A stretch of DNA of 21,938 bases, from contig JH155432.1 in NCBI GenBank assembly GCA_000226015.1, positions 117,309 through 139,246 on the forward strand, given 5' to 3'. This DNA is from Mnemiopsis leidyi. Taxonomy: Eukaryota > Ctenophora > Tentaculata > Lobata > Bolinopsidae. Under the pieces are notes generated by a model, which did no database searches, was not told where the DNA came from, and saw only the letters and a program-made list of their open reading frames with translations. Below, in pieces: positions 1 through 12,500 of this stretch. The translations under genes were made by a program, and so were the position numbers. Position 1 is the stretch's first letter. Every line of letters starts with the position of its first letter.

Positions 1-48
<48 letters not shown>

Positions 49-49
49 A

Positions 50-91
<42 letters not shown>
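1..91. repeat. Microsatellites (TAC)n then (CA)n
   Basis: About 16 TAC units (1-49) are followed by about 20 CA units (52-91). This is ordinary dinucleotide and trinucleotide expansion. The window starts inside it, so its full length is unknown. Confidence 0.97.
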
Positions 92-93
<2 letters not shown>

Positions 94-968
94 TGTACTT
101 GTACAATGCGAAGTTAAATGTCATATAATTCCCTGCCAACTACTCGAATTAGATCCCATGTCCTGATGTCACGATGTGACACTGCCCCGCTCTCCTAAAT
201 TGAAAATCTGTCATGTAAGTCTGCGACTTACTACTTTACAAAATTCGCTCCTTGTATTAAATTTCACCGCTAAGATGACTCAATTTTAGAGCTAAGTTGG
301 AGATTTCTTGCTGGGCAAGTGAAAAGAGTGAAGTGTATCGAGATATAGAGTAATGGTAACTGTGATGTATCATATTACCTAAATACACAGCTTAGATAGG
401 TTAACTGTAATGTATTGTAATCTTACCTTTATAATTGTACTGGGCAATACATTACATTAATCGTGTACAATTGTATTGTGTAATATTTAAGCGTGAAAAA
501 AACTGTAAATTGTAATCTTAAAAACTTTGTCGCCAGACATGAAAAAAGCAACTTGCTCCTTCATAAAACTTATAGAAGAACTTAATTATCAGACACCCTG
601 TATATCAGTTAGTACAGTGATCAACTTTACAGATGAAGAGTACACGAATGATGATCTGATCCTCATAACAGTCAATATGTAAACACGTGACTGTATACAA
701 GATGACTGAATAAAGTTGTCTGAACAATATACTTAGCGCTCATATACGAACAAAGCTGCAATAATCATGTACTACTGTACTACACACATAATACTTTAGC
801 ATGAACATAACACCACCGCTCAGCCACGACAATTCTACCAAATTCTTCAAATTCCCCTGTCAGATCTGGGCTAGAACTGCAAAAAATACGTTTTTGTCGC
901 CGCACACACAGGACAAAACAAATGTGGGTGTGTGTGTACACGATAATTAGACTGTACAAGTGTTAGAC
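92..968. other. Non-coding upstream DNA
   Basis: AT-rich DNA with short palindromic words and no open frame of note. I recognise no gene, repeat family or RNA here. Confidence 0.6.
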
Positions 969-1005
969 CACGTGTTAATATATCACGTGACGTTACGTCA
1001 CGTGA
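969..1005. promoter_or_regulatory. E-box cluster with 23-bp E-box/CRE palindrome
   Basis: Three CACGTG E-boxes lie at 969, 984 and 999. Bases 983-1005 form a perfect inverted repeat around one central T at 994, with arms TCACGTGACGT and ACGTCACGTGA. Each arm holds an E-box and a CRE half-site (TGACG). bHLH-Zip and bZIP factors bind such words in animals; a promoter role here is inferred from the motifs alone. Confidence 0.5.
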
Positions 1006-1062
1006 CGCTACTCAACTCTGTATCCGTTCTTAACTTTAAAACCCTGCCGGATAACCTATACC

Positions 1063-1139
1063 ATGTCACCAGCAGGATCTTCTTACACTTGTCAAGGAGC
1101 AAGCTGGAGTTGTTGCTGTAGAGAAACCTTTCTGTCATG
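1063..1139 (+). other. Possible 5' exon with ATG (weak)
   Basis: ATG at 1063 in a fair context (CCATGT) opens 25 codons beginning MSPAGSSYTCQGASW, up to a good donor GTGAGA at 1140. It lies 58 bp downstream of the E-box palindrome, where a first exon could be. It ends in phase 2 while exon 3459 needs phase 1, so a further exon would be required. No family similarity was seen. Confidence 0.2.
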
Positions 1140-1280
1140 GTGAGACAGTGTATTTAAGTAGTCCAGGTTTGTATAGGCGCGGTCATGGTTTTAACTGTTG
1201 TGTGACAGAATTGTGTGTCGGTGATTGAGGGGTTTAGCAGTAATATTCGGGTAACCTTAGTGATCTCAGTTACCATGGTG

Positions 1281-1622
1281 ATTGTAGAGTTAGTCTGGTA
1301 TTTGTAGAGTTGTCAAAGTGTTTATAGAATTGTCATGGTGATAATACAGTTGTCGTGGTGATAATACAGTTGTAGTGGTGATAATACAGTTGTCATGGTG
1401 ATAATACAGTTGTCACGGTGATAATACAGTTGTCATGGTGATAATACAGTTGTCATGGTGATAATACAGTTGTCATGGTGATTATATAGTTGTCATGGTG
1501 ATTATAGAGTTGTCATGGTGATAATAGAGTTGTCATGGTGATAATACAGTTGTCATGGTGATAATACAGTTGTCATGGTGATTATATAGTTTTCATGGTG
1601 ATTATAGAGTTGTCATGGTGTG
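1281..1622. repeat. 20-bp minisatellite
   Basis: About 17 tandem copies of a 20-bp unit, ATAATACAGTTGTCATGGTG, more diverged at both ends (TATAGAG and TATATAG variants). The short open frames here come from the repeat. Confidence 0.95.
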
Positions 1623-1762
1623 ATCGTCGCGTGGTGATAATGGTGTATGGGTTTCCTGCAATGACAGATAATGAGTTGTCCCAGGGGATTAAGATAACAT
1701 GGTTAAATATGGCGTTAATTTGTCGGAACACTGAAATGTACACCTTATCACGCTGTATAATA

Positions 1763-1830
1763 TCTGTGTATATACACACAGTAACTGTGTATATACACGG
1801 TAACTGTGTATATACACGGTAACTGTATAC
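1763..1830. repeat. Short 20-bp tandem repeat containing GTGTATATACAC palindromes
   Basis: About three copies of TAACTGTGTATATACACGGT. Each holds the perfect 12-bp palindrome GTGTATATACAC. The unit is unrelated to the 20-bp unit 140 bp upstream. Confidence 0.85.
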
Positions 1831-1932
1831 ATAGTACAGTACATATTGAGTGACAGGTGTTACTTAGGGCAGTGTCGAAATAACCACGAACTACAGTGAT
1901 TCGCTTTCAGCAACTGTGGTGTCTAATTGCAG

Positions 1933-1987
1933 GAGATAAGATTTTAAAGTGCAGAATGAAGCTGGATTACACAAAGTTTCAGACGGT
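1933..1987 (+). other. Possible 5' exon (weak)
   Basis: An acceptor-like TCTAATTGCAG ends at 1932 and a strong donor GTAAGG begins at 1988. Between them one frame is open and includes an ATG at 1956 reading MKLDYTKFQT. The phase at 1987 (2) does not match exon 3459 (needs 1), so it cannot splice there directly. It may be a 5' exon of the MRTF gene or chance. Confidence 0.25.
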
Positions 1988-2295
1988 GTAAGGAGATTAT
2001 TTAACTTAACCGCTCTCTCTATCTGTTTTATTGCGTTTATCATTGTCGTGTTTATGTTAGTGTTGTTTGTTTGTACGGTTAATTAGTGGAGCTGTGTTGT
2101 TGTTACAGGAAATTTGATTAGTTACTGTTTATTAGCTAACGGTGGAGTTAATTAACTTAGTGTTTCTGGTCAGAAATATTACACTGTGTACACATAATAC
2201 TTGTTAATATTACAGAGAAACACTCTTATAACTTACTAACTATATTTACACAGTTCTTCTTATTACAGACAAACATATCTCGCTACTTCTAAACA

Positions 2296-2825
2296 ATCCA
2301 TGTTCTGCTATATTGTACTATATTCTACCATATTCTTTTATATTCTACTATATTTTGCTATATTCTACCATATTCTATTATATTCTACGAAATTCTACTA
2401 CATTTTGCTATATTCTACTATATTCTACTATATATTTGGCTATATTCTACTATATTCTACTATATTCTACTATATTCTACTATATTCTACTATATTCTAC
2501 TATATTCTACTATATTCTACTATATTCTACTTTATTCTACTATATTCTACCATATTCTACTATATTCTACCATATTCTACCATATTCTACTATATTTTGC
2601 TACATTCTACCATATTTTGCTATATTCTCCTACATTCTACTATATTCTACTATATTCTACTATATTCTACTATATTTTGCTATATTCTTCTATATTCTAC
2701 TATATTCTACTAAATTCTACTAAATTCTATTATATTCTACCATATTCTACTATATGCTACTATATTCTATTATATTCTACCATATTCTAAAATATGCTAT
2801 TATATTACACTATATTCTACTAAAC
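2296..2825. repeat. 10-bp minisatellite TATATTCTAC
   Basis: About 50 tandem copies of TATATTCTAC with variants such as TATTTTGC and CATATTCTAC. Stop-free frames of 136-137 codons on the + strand (Tyr/Ile/Leu/Ser/Phe only) are translations of the repeat, not genes. Confidence 0.96.
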
Positions 2826-3458
2826 TTTGCTATAGATATTTAATACCCGCTGCTACAAAAAGCTCGACAAAGTAAACCTGTTGTCGGGACTCAATGTGTG
2901 ATATTACAACAATTCTCTGCGTTACACAGTAATACCAGTAATTGGACTTATCATCGAGAATTGCCTTGCAGTGTACAACCCACGAAATTCACTCCTAGCT
3001 GCGTTTTAATTCCAGAGTTCTTATTTTAAATGTACCGTCCCTCGTTCCCCTCTGCGAAATTTTGTTGTGTTAAGTTCAGGATTTTGACAAATTGATGTAA
3101 ATGATGGTTGAGTAACGTCTGGATATTTCGACCGTAAAGCGTGCTTTATTTTATTAGATCAGTTAACCACCTGTAATACGTTTTTGTACAGTTACTCACA
3201 TCTGCGCTTGAAGACAAATTTACCAGAATTGGGACATTTGAGTCGTATTTCGGAAAATGTGCGCACGCGCGAAACAATTTGGACAATAATGACGATTTGG
3301 ATGTGATTGCTTCCGTGTTTTTACTAAAGTTAAATAAAGATAAGATAAATTAAGCTTTAACACCAATAATTATTATATGCATGATGCTCCAGTGATTGAA
3401 TAAGATAACATTTATTACGTTAACATAGAGACAGTGACTTGACTGATGTAACTTTCAG
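2826..3458. other. Non-coding DNA before the first confirmed MRTF exon
   Basis: No RPEL1-like or other family-like peptide was seen in any frame. A stop-free stretch follows an acceptor-like TACAG at about 3186-3190 and runs to a TAA near 3350, but its peptide resembles nothing I know. The region ends with the TTTCAG acceptor of exon 3459. Confidence 0.5.
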
Positions 3459-3508
3459 GATTAAGTCCAGGATTTCATGACAGTAGAGCGAAACTGCAGC
3501 GCGCACAG
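3459..3508 (+). CDS. Mrtf: MRTF exon a: linker before RPEL2
   Basis: The acceptor is TTTCAG at 3453-3458 and the donor GTGTGT at 3509. The exon opens with two bases of a split codon, then reads LSPGFHDSRAKLQRAQ and ends in phase 0. This matches the vertebrate segment just after RPEL1 (SPAAFHEQRRSLERAR). The frame closes just upstream (TAA at 3449-3451), so this is not a first exon. At least one upstream exon ending in phase 1 is needed. Confidence 0.85.
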
Positions 3509-6500
3509 GTGTGTGACTACCTTTCTCTCCCGCTACTATATTCTATTACTTAACGTCCGTTATAGCAGTCAATAGATATCCCACATCCTGCCTAATTTCA
3601 TCACCGTTGTGATCTGGCGCTGTGTTTCAGACTACAGATTTCCTGAACAAGAAGATAAACAAGCGGCCTGACGCCGAGAGCTTGGTCCACAACAACATTC
3701 TCAGGACTGGGAACAGTTCTGGATCTAAGTGTAAGAGTTTGTTGGATCTTCTTAATTCGAGTTCCTAGCTAGTGTATGACAATGTACCAGTGTCGGTTAT
3801 CGAGTTTTGTTCTGTGTCGTGTTTTGAGATTGGATATTTCAGATGTCGACCCAAGTTTGATATCCCGACAAAACGAACTTGCTAAGGCGCAGCTGGAGGA
3901 TGGGATCAAGCAGCATCTTGAGACCAGGCCAGGTATAGTTACTTTAGTTGGAGTAAATTATCTAGTTAATATAGTTTAAATTGGATGTTTGGTTATGTGT
4001 AGGAGATTTGGCATCTTCATTTCATTTAAACGTGCCATTAAATTTGATGAGAAGTGAGGTCATGTTGTAAATATGCATGTAATTATATACGACAGTTTGC
4101 ACCGTGGAGATGTACGCATTTCGTTTACATGGAGATTTATCGAACCAATCTGCCAGGAAATTGCTCATTAAGACCAAAAATATTTCAAAGCTGCTCCTAA
4201 GATAGTTTAATCACTCGATTTAGCACGCTCTGCTGTTTACATTGATCCCAGTGTTTGTCTGGTTTCATCTACTAAAATAACCATGGTGTCAGGCCCCCTG
4301 GAGCTAGTCCAAAACAACATAATGCAGCTGTCTGAGCCGCTCAACAACGTCATCAAGAGTGGACAGGTCGCCTTCACAGCAAATAGTCGACATCCAAGTT
4401 TCAATAAGTACCGGGAACATCACTCGCCGGAGAATTTCTACGATTCGATCCAGGCTTCCCCCGAAAATGCTCTATCTCCTGAAAGGTTTGGAAATTGTAG
4501 AAAGTGGGAATTTGAGAGCCAAAGCTCATAAACTATTGGTTTTTATTTGATGGCGCCTATTGCCTATAATCATACCATACACCTGATATTCCGATATAAC
4601 TCGCAGTTTTATCTGAAATTTCCACACTTTATTTACAAATTAAAATCTCCTCCCTCTTCAGTCAAGTATCGGATGATATAGGGTCCTACCAAGACGAGGT
4701 AAGACTGAACGATCTTGGGCCCCCCAGTAACGAATCTGTAACCTCGGCTCCTACAACTACTCGAACTAAACACTCTTCAGGAGCTAAAAACTCCCCAAAA
4801 GTCCGGGTCAGTACTTAAGGAATGTTTTCGGAGATGTTTTGTAACTATTATCACTCTTGTCATGACATCAGAAGTCACAATCACAGTCATTCTCACACTT
4901 TTCAACGGTTAATTTAGATAGATATACTTAACCGTCACTCGTGATGAAACAAAGACTAACACTAAAAAGTGCAACTTTATCAAGTTAGCAACCTTTCTTT
5001 CCAGCCTACAGACATTACCATGTTGTCATACCTAGCCAGTATCACATCCAACAAAAACATTTTCAACATTCTTAACATTCCTCACTTACATTCCACCTCG
5101 CCTACCACCGACATTCTTCAAAACACCTACAATTTCTTCGCTCACAAACTCCAAAAACCGAGGAAACATACTTTGAAGATTACTGTAGGTTCAATTCTTG
5201 ACGTTAGATCTCCTCAATTTTTTTGCGCCGTTTCGGTTGCTATTTCCAACACATTTTAGTTGTTGAATATTTATATCTAGGTTATAGACAATACAGTATT
5301 TTCTAAACTCGTTGCTAAAAAGTGAAAGGTTGCAAGGAACTTCTCACTTCTCAGAGAAAGAACCAGAAAGCGAAGGTGTGGAAGTTTAAGTACCACGAGT
5401 ACAAGCCCCCTGGGTCACGTGACAAAGACAAGAGCGCGGCCGAGAAGACCCAGAAAAACGAGACTCCTCATGAGATTATCATGAAGCAGCAGCAACTTCT
5501 ACTGCAACTGCAGGTTAGTTTGAAATTGGAGTGTGTTGTTGGGTGGAGGGTCAGTGGGAGGATTTTTTGTCGTAGTTGCTTCTTTTTTTACTCTGTTTTT
5601 CAACGCCTTCAATCAACATGGGCAGGTTAAATTATACGTTGTTTTCCAATTTGGTATTGACTAAAAATCGAAAGGCTTTGAACTAATTGGTTTTAAATCC
5701 TTCTCCAAAGAAATCGTTACAGAAATAATGATGGCTTGATTAATTTTCTGTCAATTTTGAATTTAGTGACGTTTCAATAATGAATTTACGTTCGTTTTAA
5801 ATTGACGTTCACTTTAAAACCACAACATTTGTTGCGATGACATGAACCAAAAGCTTCAGGTTTGTGCGAAAATACGAGACCTGCACCTCCAGGTTGTAGG
5901 ATAGCATTGATACCGTTACCATGGTTACAAATTATTTGCATTTACAGTGATCTTGATTACACCTGATGATATCTTAGATATTGTCCCAGATTGTATCACT
6001 GATATTATATCAGATATTATCTCAGATATTATCTAAGATGTTATCCCAGAATTTATCTCCGATATTACTGTATCTCAGATAATATCCTTAGATATTATCT
6101 CAGATATCATCTCCGATATTATTGTATCTGAGATAATATCTGAGCTATTATCTCAGATTTTATCTCAAATTATTGATTAGCCACGTGATGGATCCTTTCT
6201 TTTCTCTTGAACAACAAAATCTGGAACAAGAATTACTCGTCCACCTATTTTCTCCTGGAATTATTAATTTTCTGTTTGTTTAAAACGTTATACGGATCTC
6301 AATGATTGAGAAGATATGATCAAGATATAAACTTTACAGCATCTTTGGCACTTTGTCAGGTAATGCAGAAGAACTACCCGAATTACATCTTGCCCAAAAC
6401 GTTAGATCTCCTGAATGAGCTGAAGGAGAAGTCAGGAAATACTGCTCCATCAGAGAGCCACCTCAATGATATGAAGGTAATGAATAAACAGCCAAATATA

Positions 6501-9500
6501 GCTAGATATAGCTGGGAAGGATGGTAATCATATAGCTTTAAAATATACCTAGCTGGGAAGTATCGTTAGATATATCGTTATATAGCTAGATAATTGAACT
6601 GAATTAAATTGAATTGTCAGTCAGGATTTATATGTGAGTATTTGGAGAATCTACTTACTAAATCGGATTCTCATTTCTTAAATCATAGCACTCCGTGAAT
6701 TTAACAATGTTTTTGTTATTCTCTTCCTGATCGAGTGATAGACATAGATTTAATGAAATTTTTGATATTTGACATTCCGCATACCTCCACACTTCACACC
6801 AGGTGTCGGCACTGAAAGAAGAGCTGAAGAAGAGAAATTTACACACCTATGGGAACAAAAGTCAGCTGGTCGAGAGATTGAGACCTTACGTAGACAAGGA
6901 CATGTCTCCCAGCGCTTCTAGCCGCGGGTTTGTTTAATCCAGGCTTTGTTTTAGACCTTGCAAGGGTCGTAGCGATTTAAGTATTCTTTAAATAGTTTGG
7001 GGTTCAGTAACTGATTGTTACATTATAGCCAGTACTTGTTACATTATAGCCAGTACCAGGATTTACTGCTATTTATATTTTTATAGTTCTACTTAGTATG
7101 TACTAGATAACCCTCTTACCATTCAAGTAAATTTGGGTCAAATTTCTGCTAAATTTATAAGAAATCTTAAAGCGATTGTTAGATGATCTTTGAATTGAAT
7201 TTCTTAATGAAGGAGCAGTTTCAAGCCAGTACTTGCTTCATTGCTCGTTGAAACTGATTAATTGAGCATTGAAGTATAGTATTATTAGCTCGCCGGCAGT
7301 CTTAAGTCTTAACAATCTCCGACAAGCAATTACTGCTGTCCGTCATGCAGGAGTATACGAAACTGTTCTTTATATTTTCCTTATACTACGTTCTGTTTGT
7401 AACAGTTTTTGTCATCTGGTTCGTCCACCGCCGGCTCTGTAGAACTCTGGGTTGTTGAGTTTTCTAATTCGACACTGCGTCTCTCTCTCCAGGTAGACTT
7501 AATAGATTTGGAGAGCAGGGTTTTAAACCTGCCCCACTAACACTGCTCCACTAACACTGCCCCACTAACACTGTCCCACTAACTCTGCCCCACTAACACT
7601 GCCCCACTAACACTGCCCCACTAACACTGCCCACTAACACTGCTCCACTAACACAGCCCCACTAACACTGCCCCACTAACACTGCCTCACTAACACTGCC
7701 CCACTAACACAGCCCCACTAACACTGCCCCTTTAACACAACTCTACTTCAGCAGTAAAGACCCCCTACTTCGGAGCAACAGTGAGGGTGACATGTTAGCA
7801 TCCCCGGAAAGTGTGTTGTCCCAGCAACCCCAGAGAAAGTCCTCTCAACCCTTCCTGTCGATGGAGGACGGGCCGAACAGTGGTCTCAGAAACAGTCACA
7901 TCTCACCTGGGGGTCTGGTCAACAGTAACCCTTCCAGCAACGACGTCATGGACGAGGTTAGTTTAACGAGGTAGAAGTTTGTATGTAGAGGAATGCAGGG
8001 GTAAATAAAAAGGAAATAAAAAGAAATAAAGGACCTTGTATTGGAGTTTTTGAAGTATTTCAGTTTAAGGAGTATAAGCATGGAAATATCGGTTAATAAC
8101 GCCCACAAGTATCTAGTTAGAATCTAGCTGTTATGAGTTTAACTGCTGTTGTTACCTATAAACCCTCCCTAGAACTGTTCTATAATCGACAACCTTGGCT
8201 CGCTGATGGTGGAGAGTCAGGACGATTACAGTAACCACGGTAGTCATGGCAGCATGAACTCTGAGGACTTGTACAGCTCCCGACCTGCTAGACACGTCAG
8301 TTCAGAGCAGCCCCCTTCTTATCAGGTGTGCTTTTTTAGTTGTAATCTTTTGTTTAGTTGTAATCTTTTTGTTTTAGTTGTAATCTTTTTATTATAGTTG
8401 TAGTTAAAGTTGTAATCTTCTTGTTTTAGTTGTAATCTTTTTGTAATCTTTTTATTGTAGTTTTAGTTAAAGTTGTAATCTTCTTGTTTTAGTTGTATCT
8501 TTTTGTAATCTTTTTGTTTTAGTTGTATCTTTTTGTAATCTTTTTATTGTAGTTGTAGTTAAAGTTGTAATCTTCTTGTTTTAGTTGTATCTTTTTGTAA
8601 TCAATTATTGTAGTTGTAGTTAAAGTTCTAACTCCACAAGTTTCCCTTATGTTGTAGTTAAAGTTGTAACTCCACAAGTTTCCCTTATGTTGTAGTTAAA
8701 GTTGTAACTTTACTAGTTTCCCTTATGTTGTAGTTAAAGTTGTAACTTTACAAGTTTCCCTTATGTTGTAGTTAAAGTTGTAACTTTACTAGTTTCTCTT
8801 ATGTTGTAGTTAAAGTTGTAACTTTACTAGTTTCCCTTATGTTGTAGTTAAAGTTGTAACTTTACTAGTTTCCCTTATGTTGTAGTTAAAGTTGTAACTT
8901 TACTAGTTTCCCTTATGTTGTAGTTAAAGTTGTAACTTTACTAGTTTCCCTTATGTTGTAGTTAAAGTTGTAACTTTACTAGTTTCCCTTATGTTGTAGT
9001 TAAAGTTGTAACTTCAGGAAGCTACAAACCAGTACAACCAGACATCCTACTCTCAACTTCTTTCCGAGCAGCAGCACGTGGAGGTAGGTTTCCATGGTAA
9101 CTGTTGTCAACTTGTAGTCAACTTGTTTTCAAACTCTTGTCAGGATGTAGTCAACTTGTAGTCAATTTGTAGTCAACTTGTTTTCAAACTCTTGTCAGGA
9201 TGTAGTCAAATTGTAGTCAATTTGTAGTCAAATTGTTGTCAAAAGATAGGAAATGAAAGAGTATTGGGGTAAAAATAAACACACTTGACAACACACTACA
9301 TAATGGTACGTGGTAACTACACATGTGTAATTACACGTGGTAATTACACATGGTTCAACTCAAGGTTAGGTTTCAGTAAACTACCGTCAAACTGTCTCCA
9401 CAATTCTGTACTCATCACTTCTTTTACAAATGATTTTATTTTCTCTGTCGAGTACTGTGTAATTTTCAGGTTTATTTAATAGATTTTGAGCTGTGTTGGG

Positions 9501-12500
9501 TACAGTGATAGCTCTTAAATACAATTTCGTCTTTGAAAGTGTTTTTAATTCCTACCAAATAACATGTAATGAGCAAGTCATGTGCAATTATTATAAATCA
9601 TATATTCTTTGCAAGTCATCTTTTAAAATGAACACATATCGAGAGTTTCAGAAGAAACAAGTTTTTGAAACTCTATAATTGTATATTATAACAACATCCA
9701 AAAAAAGAGGAGATATAGTGGTGATTATGTGTTGGGTGGATACAGGATATAAGATATAACAACCCACAGCACAATAGTATACACTATACACTATGTATAC
9801 CGTGTATAAAATGTATACTTTGTATATAATGTATACCGTGTATATAATGTATACCGTGTATATAATGTATACCGTGTATATAATGTATACCGTGTATATA
9901 ATGTATACTGTGTATATAATGTATACTGTGTATATAATGTATACTGTGTATATAATGTATACCGTGTATATAATGTATACCGTGTATAAAATGTATACCG
10001 TGTATATAATGTATACCGTGTATAAAATGTATACCGTGTATATAATGTATACCGTGTATATAAAATGTATACTGTGTATATAATGTATACCNNNNNNNNN
10101 NNNNNNNNNNNNNNNNNNNNNNNNNNNNNNNNNNNNNNNNNNNNNNNNNNNNNNNNNNNNNNNNNNNNNNNNNNNNNNNNNNNNNNNNNNNNNNNNNNNN
10201 NNNNNNNNNNNNNNNNNNNNNNNNNNNNNNNNNNNNNNNNNNNNNNNNNNNNNNNNNNNNNNNNNNNNNNNNNNNNNNNNNNNNNNNNNNNNNNNNNNNN
10301 NNNNNNNNNNNNNNNNNNNNNNNNNNNNNNNNNNNNNNNNNNNNNNNNNNNNNNNNNNNNNNNNNNNNNNNNNNNNNNNNNNNNNNNNNNNNNNNNNNNN
10401 NNNNNNNNNNNNNNNNNNNNNNNNNNNNNNNNNNNNNNNNNNNNNNNNNNNNNNNNNNNNNNNNNNNNNNNNNNNNNNNNNNNNNNNNNNNNNNNNNNNN
10501 NNNNNNNNNNNNNNNNNNNNNNNNNNNNNNNNNNNNNNNNNNNNNNNNNNNNNNNNNNNNNNNNNNNNNNNNNNNNNNNNNNNNNNNNNNNNNNNNNNNN
10601 NNNNNNNNNNNNNNNNNNNNNNNNNNNNNNNNNNNNNNNNNNNNNNNNNNNNNNNNNNNNNNNNNNNNNNNNNNNNNNNNNNNNNNNNNNNNNNNNNNNN
10701 NNNNNNNNTGTATATAATGTATACCGTGTATATAAATGTATACTGTGTATATATGTATACCGTGTATATAATGTATACGTGTATATAATGTATACCGTGT
10801 ATATAATGTATACCGTGTATATAATGTATACTGTGTATATAATGTATACCGTGTATAAAATGTATACTGTGTATATAATGTATACTGTGTATATAATGTA
10901 TACCGTGTATAAAATGTATACCGTGTATATAATGTATACCGTGTATATAAAATGTATACTGTGTATATAATGTATACCGTGTATAAAATGTATACTGTGT
11001 ATATAATGTATACCGTGTATAAAATGTATACTGTGTATATAATGTATACCGTGTATATATAATGTATACTGTATATATAATGTATACCGTGTATAAAATG
11101 TACGGTACCGTACAATATCAACTGTCAATACACACTCCTAACACACGACTAGTCGTATTTCCGGCTCTACACTACGTGTGTGGAACTAAGTTTCGTCCTT
11201 CTGCCGCTTCTTTTTCTTTAGATATTTCGTATCATTACCGCTTCAAGCTTGCGTCGTATCATTACCGCTTCAAGCTTGCGTTGTCGTTCTGCTGTTTGCT
11301 TGTGTCGCCCCACTACCGCTTCTTTTTTTAAAGTGTCGCCTTACTGCCGCTTCTTTTCTATTGTCATTCGTTTTTTGTTTACGCTGTTATCTATTAGTCC
11401 TATGTGGTTATAAAACAGGAAATTAATTAGGATGTAGCAAATATTTAATTGTAAGTTTTGTTTGTGTATCCTGCTTATGTTTTACAACTGTGCTTGTTAA
11501 TGAGTTTAATTGTCTGGCTGGCACGAGTTTAACTTCATAGCAGATGTTGGTTTTGATTTGAATAGGTTTCGTTATTTCGTTATCCTAAATATCCTTTATT
11601 GTAGTTTGGATAGGTTTTTTGATTATGCTAGATATCCTTGCAGTTTTCAGAGAATGCAAATATAGGTTTTACAGTTTAATTTTTTTCATTTTTTTTACAG
11701 TTCATTTCCTAATTTTAGCGTAGTGCAGTCTCAGGATCATAAACTTGATTGTAGGACAGAATCACTTACGGACTGAATGCTAATTCTTAGTTTCTTACTA
11801 ACCCTAACCCTAACTATAGTCATTATTATTGTTAGCGAATGTTTGTTATTCAGTCCGCTTACTAAAAACTTAATTTGGCCTCAAAATAGACTTACAAAAC
11901 AGTAAGCACGCACCTAATATATGTCATGTTGTCTACAAAACCACCATCCAAAGGCTAAGTCCATTGAGAATAGATACTATTCCACATAAGATAGGGTAAA
12001 TCGTAATAATAATAATATATTTTATAAGATCTGGAGCACGTCCTTGTCCCTTAAAGGTTAAATGATATTTTCAAGCTCTTGAGCTCTGGCACAAAACACT
12101 GCTCAAACTAAATATAGTCCTGTCCTACACTACTCTCCAGGACACATTATTTATAGCAAGCAGGACGGTGTAGCTTACTCTGCACAGCTTGTCACGTGAC
12201 CCAAATATATTTCTACAAAGAGAGACAGAGCAGTGTTATGTGGACTGTAGCGTGTAGCGCTCCAATCAGTCAGTCGCGAAAATTCGTTCTTTGGAAATTA
12301 TTTAGTTTTGTGAATTTTTGTAAACAAATTATCCTTGTGAACAAGTTATTTCTCTGACTTCATCAAATCCCTGACTTTCATAGTTTGCTGATATCCTCAA
12401 ATAAACCCGTGTCTAATTTTAATCAAATCCCTGACTTTCATAGTTTGCTGATATCCTCAAATAAACCCCTGTCCAAGTTGGCGAATGTTTGCAATTGGAG

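Noticed and set aside
2300..2723. Two 136-137-codon frames of Tyr/Ile/Leu/Ser/Phe
   Set aside because: Translations of the 10-bp TATATTCTAC array; more than one frame is open and composition is set by the repeat.
4969..5259. 96-codon Ser/Thr/Asn-rich frame
   Set aside because: Lies in the intron between exons 4662-4806 and 5355-5513, which join in phase without it. No convincing splice sites and no family similarity.
9790..11100. CRISPR-like array
   Set aside because: The units are contiguous with no unique spacers, and the window is animal DNA. The same holds for all other arrays here.
9784..11128. Two 445-codon minus-strand and several plus-strand open frames of Tyr/Ile/His/Thr repeats
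   Set aside because: They translate the 18-bp minisatellite (a multiple of three) and run through 617 Ns. Several frames on both strands are open at once, as expected for a repeat.
11798..11814. Telomere-like CTAACCCTAACCCTAAC
   Set aside because: Fewer than three units inside an intron; too short to mean an interstitial telomere or chromosome end.
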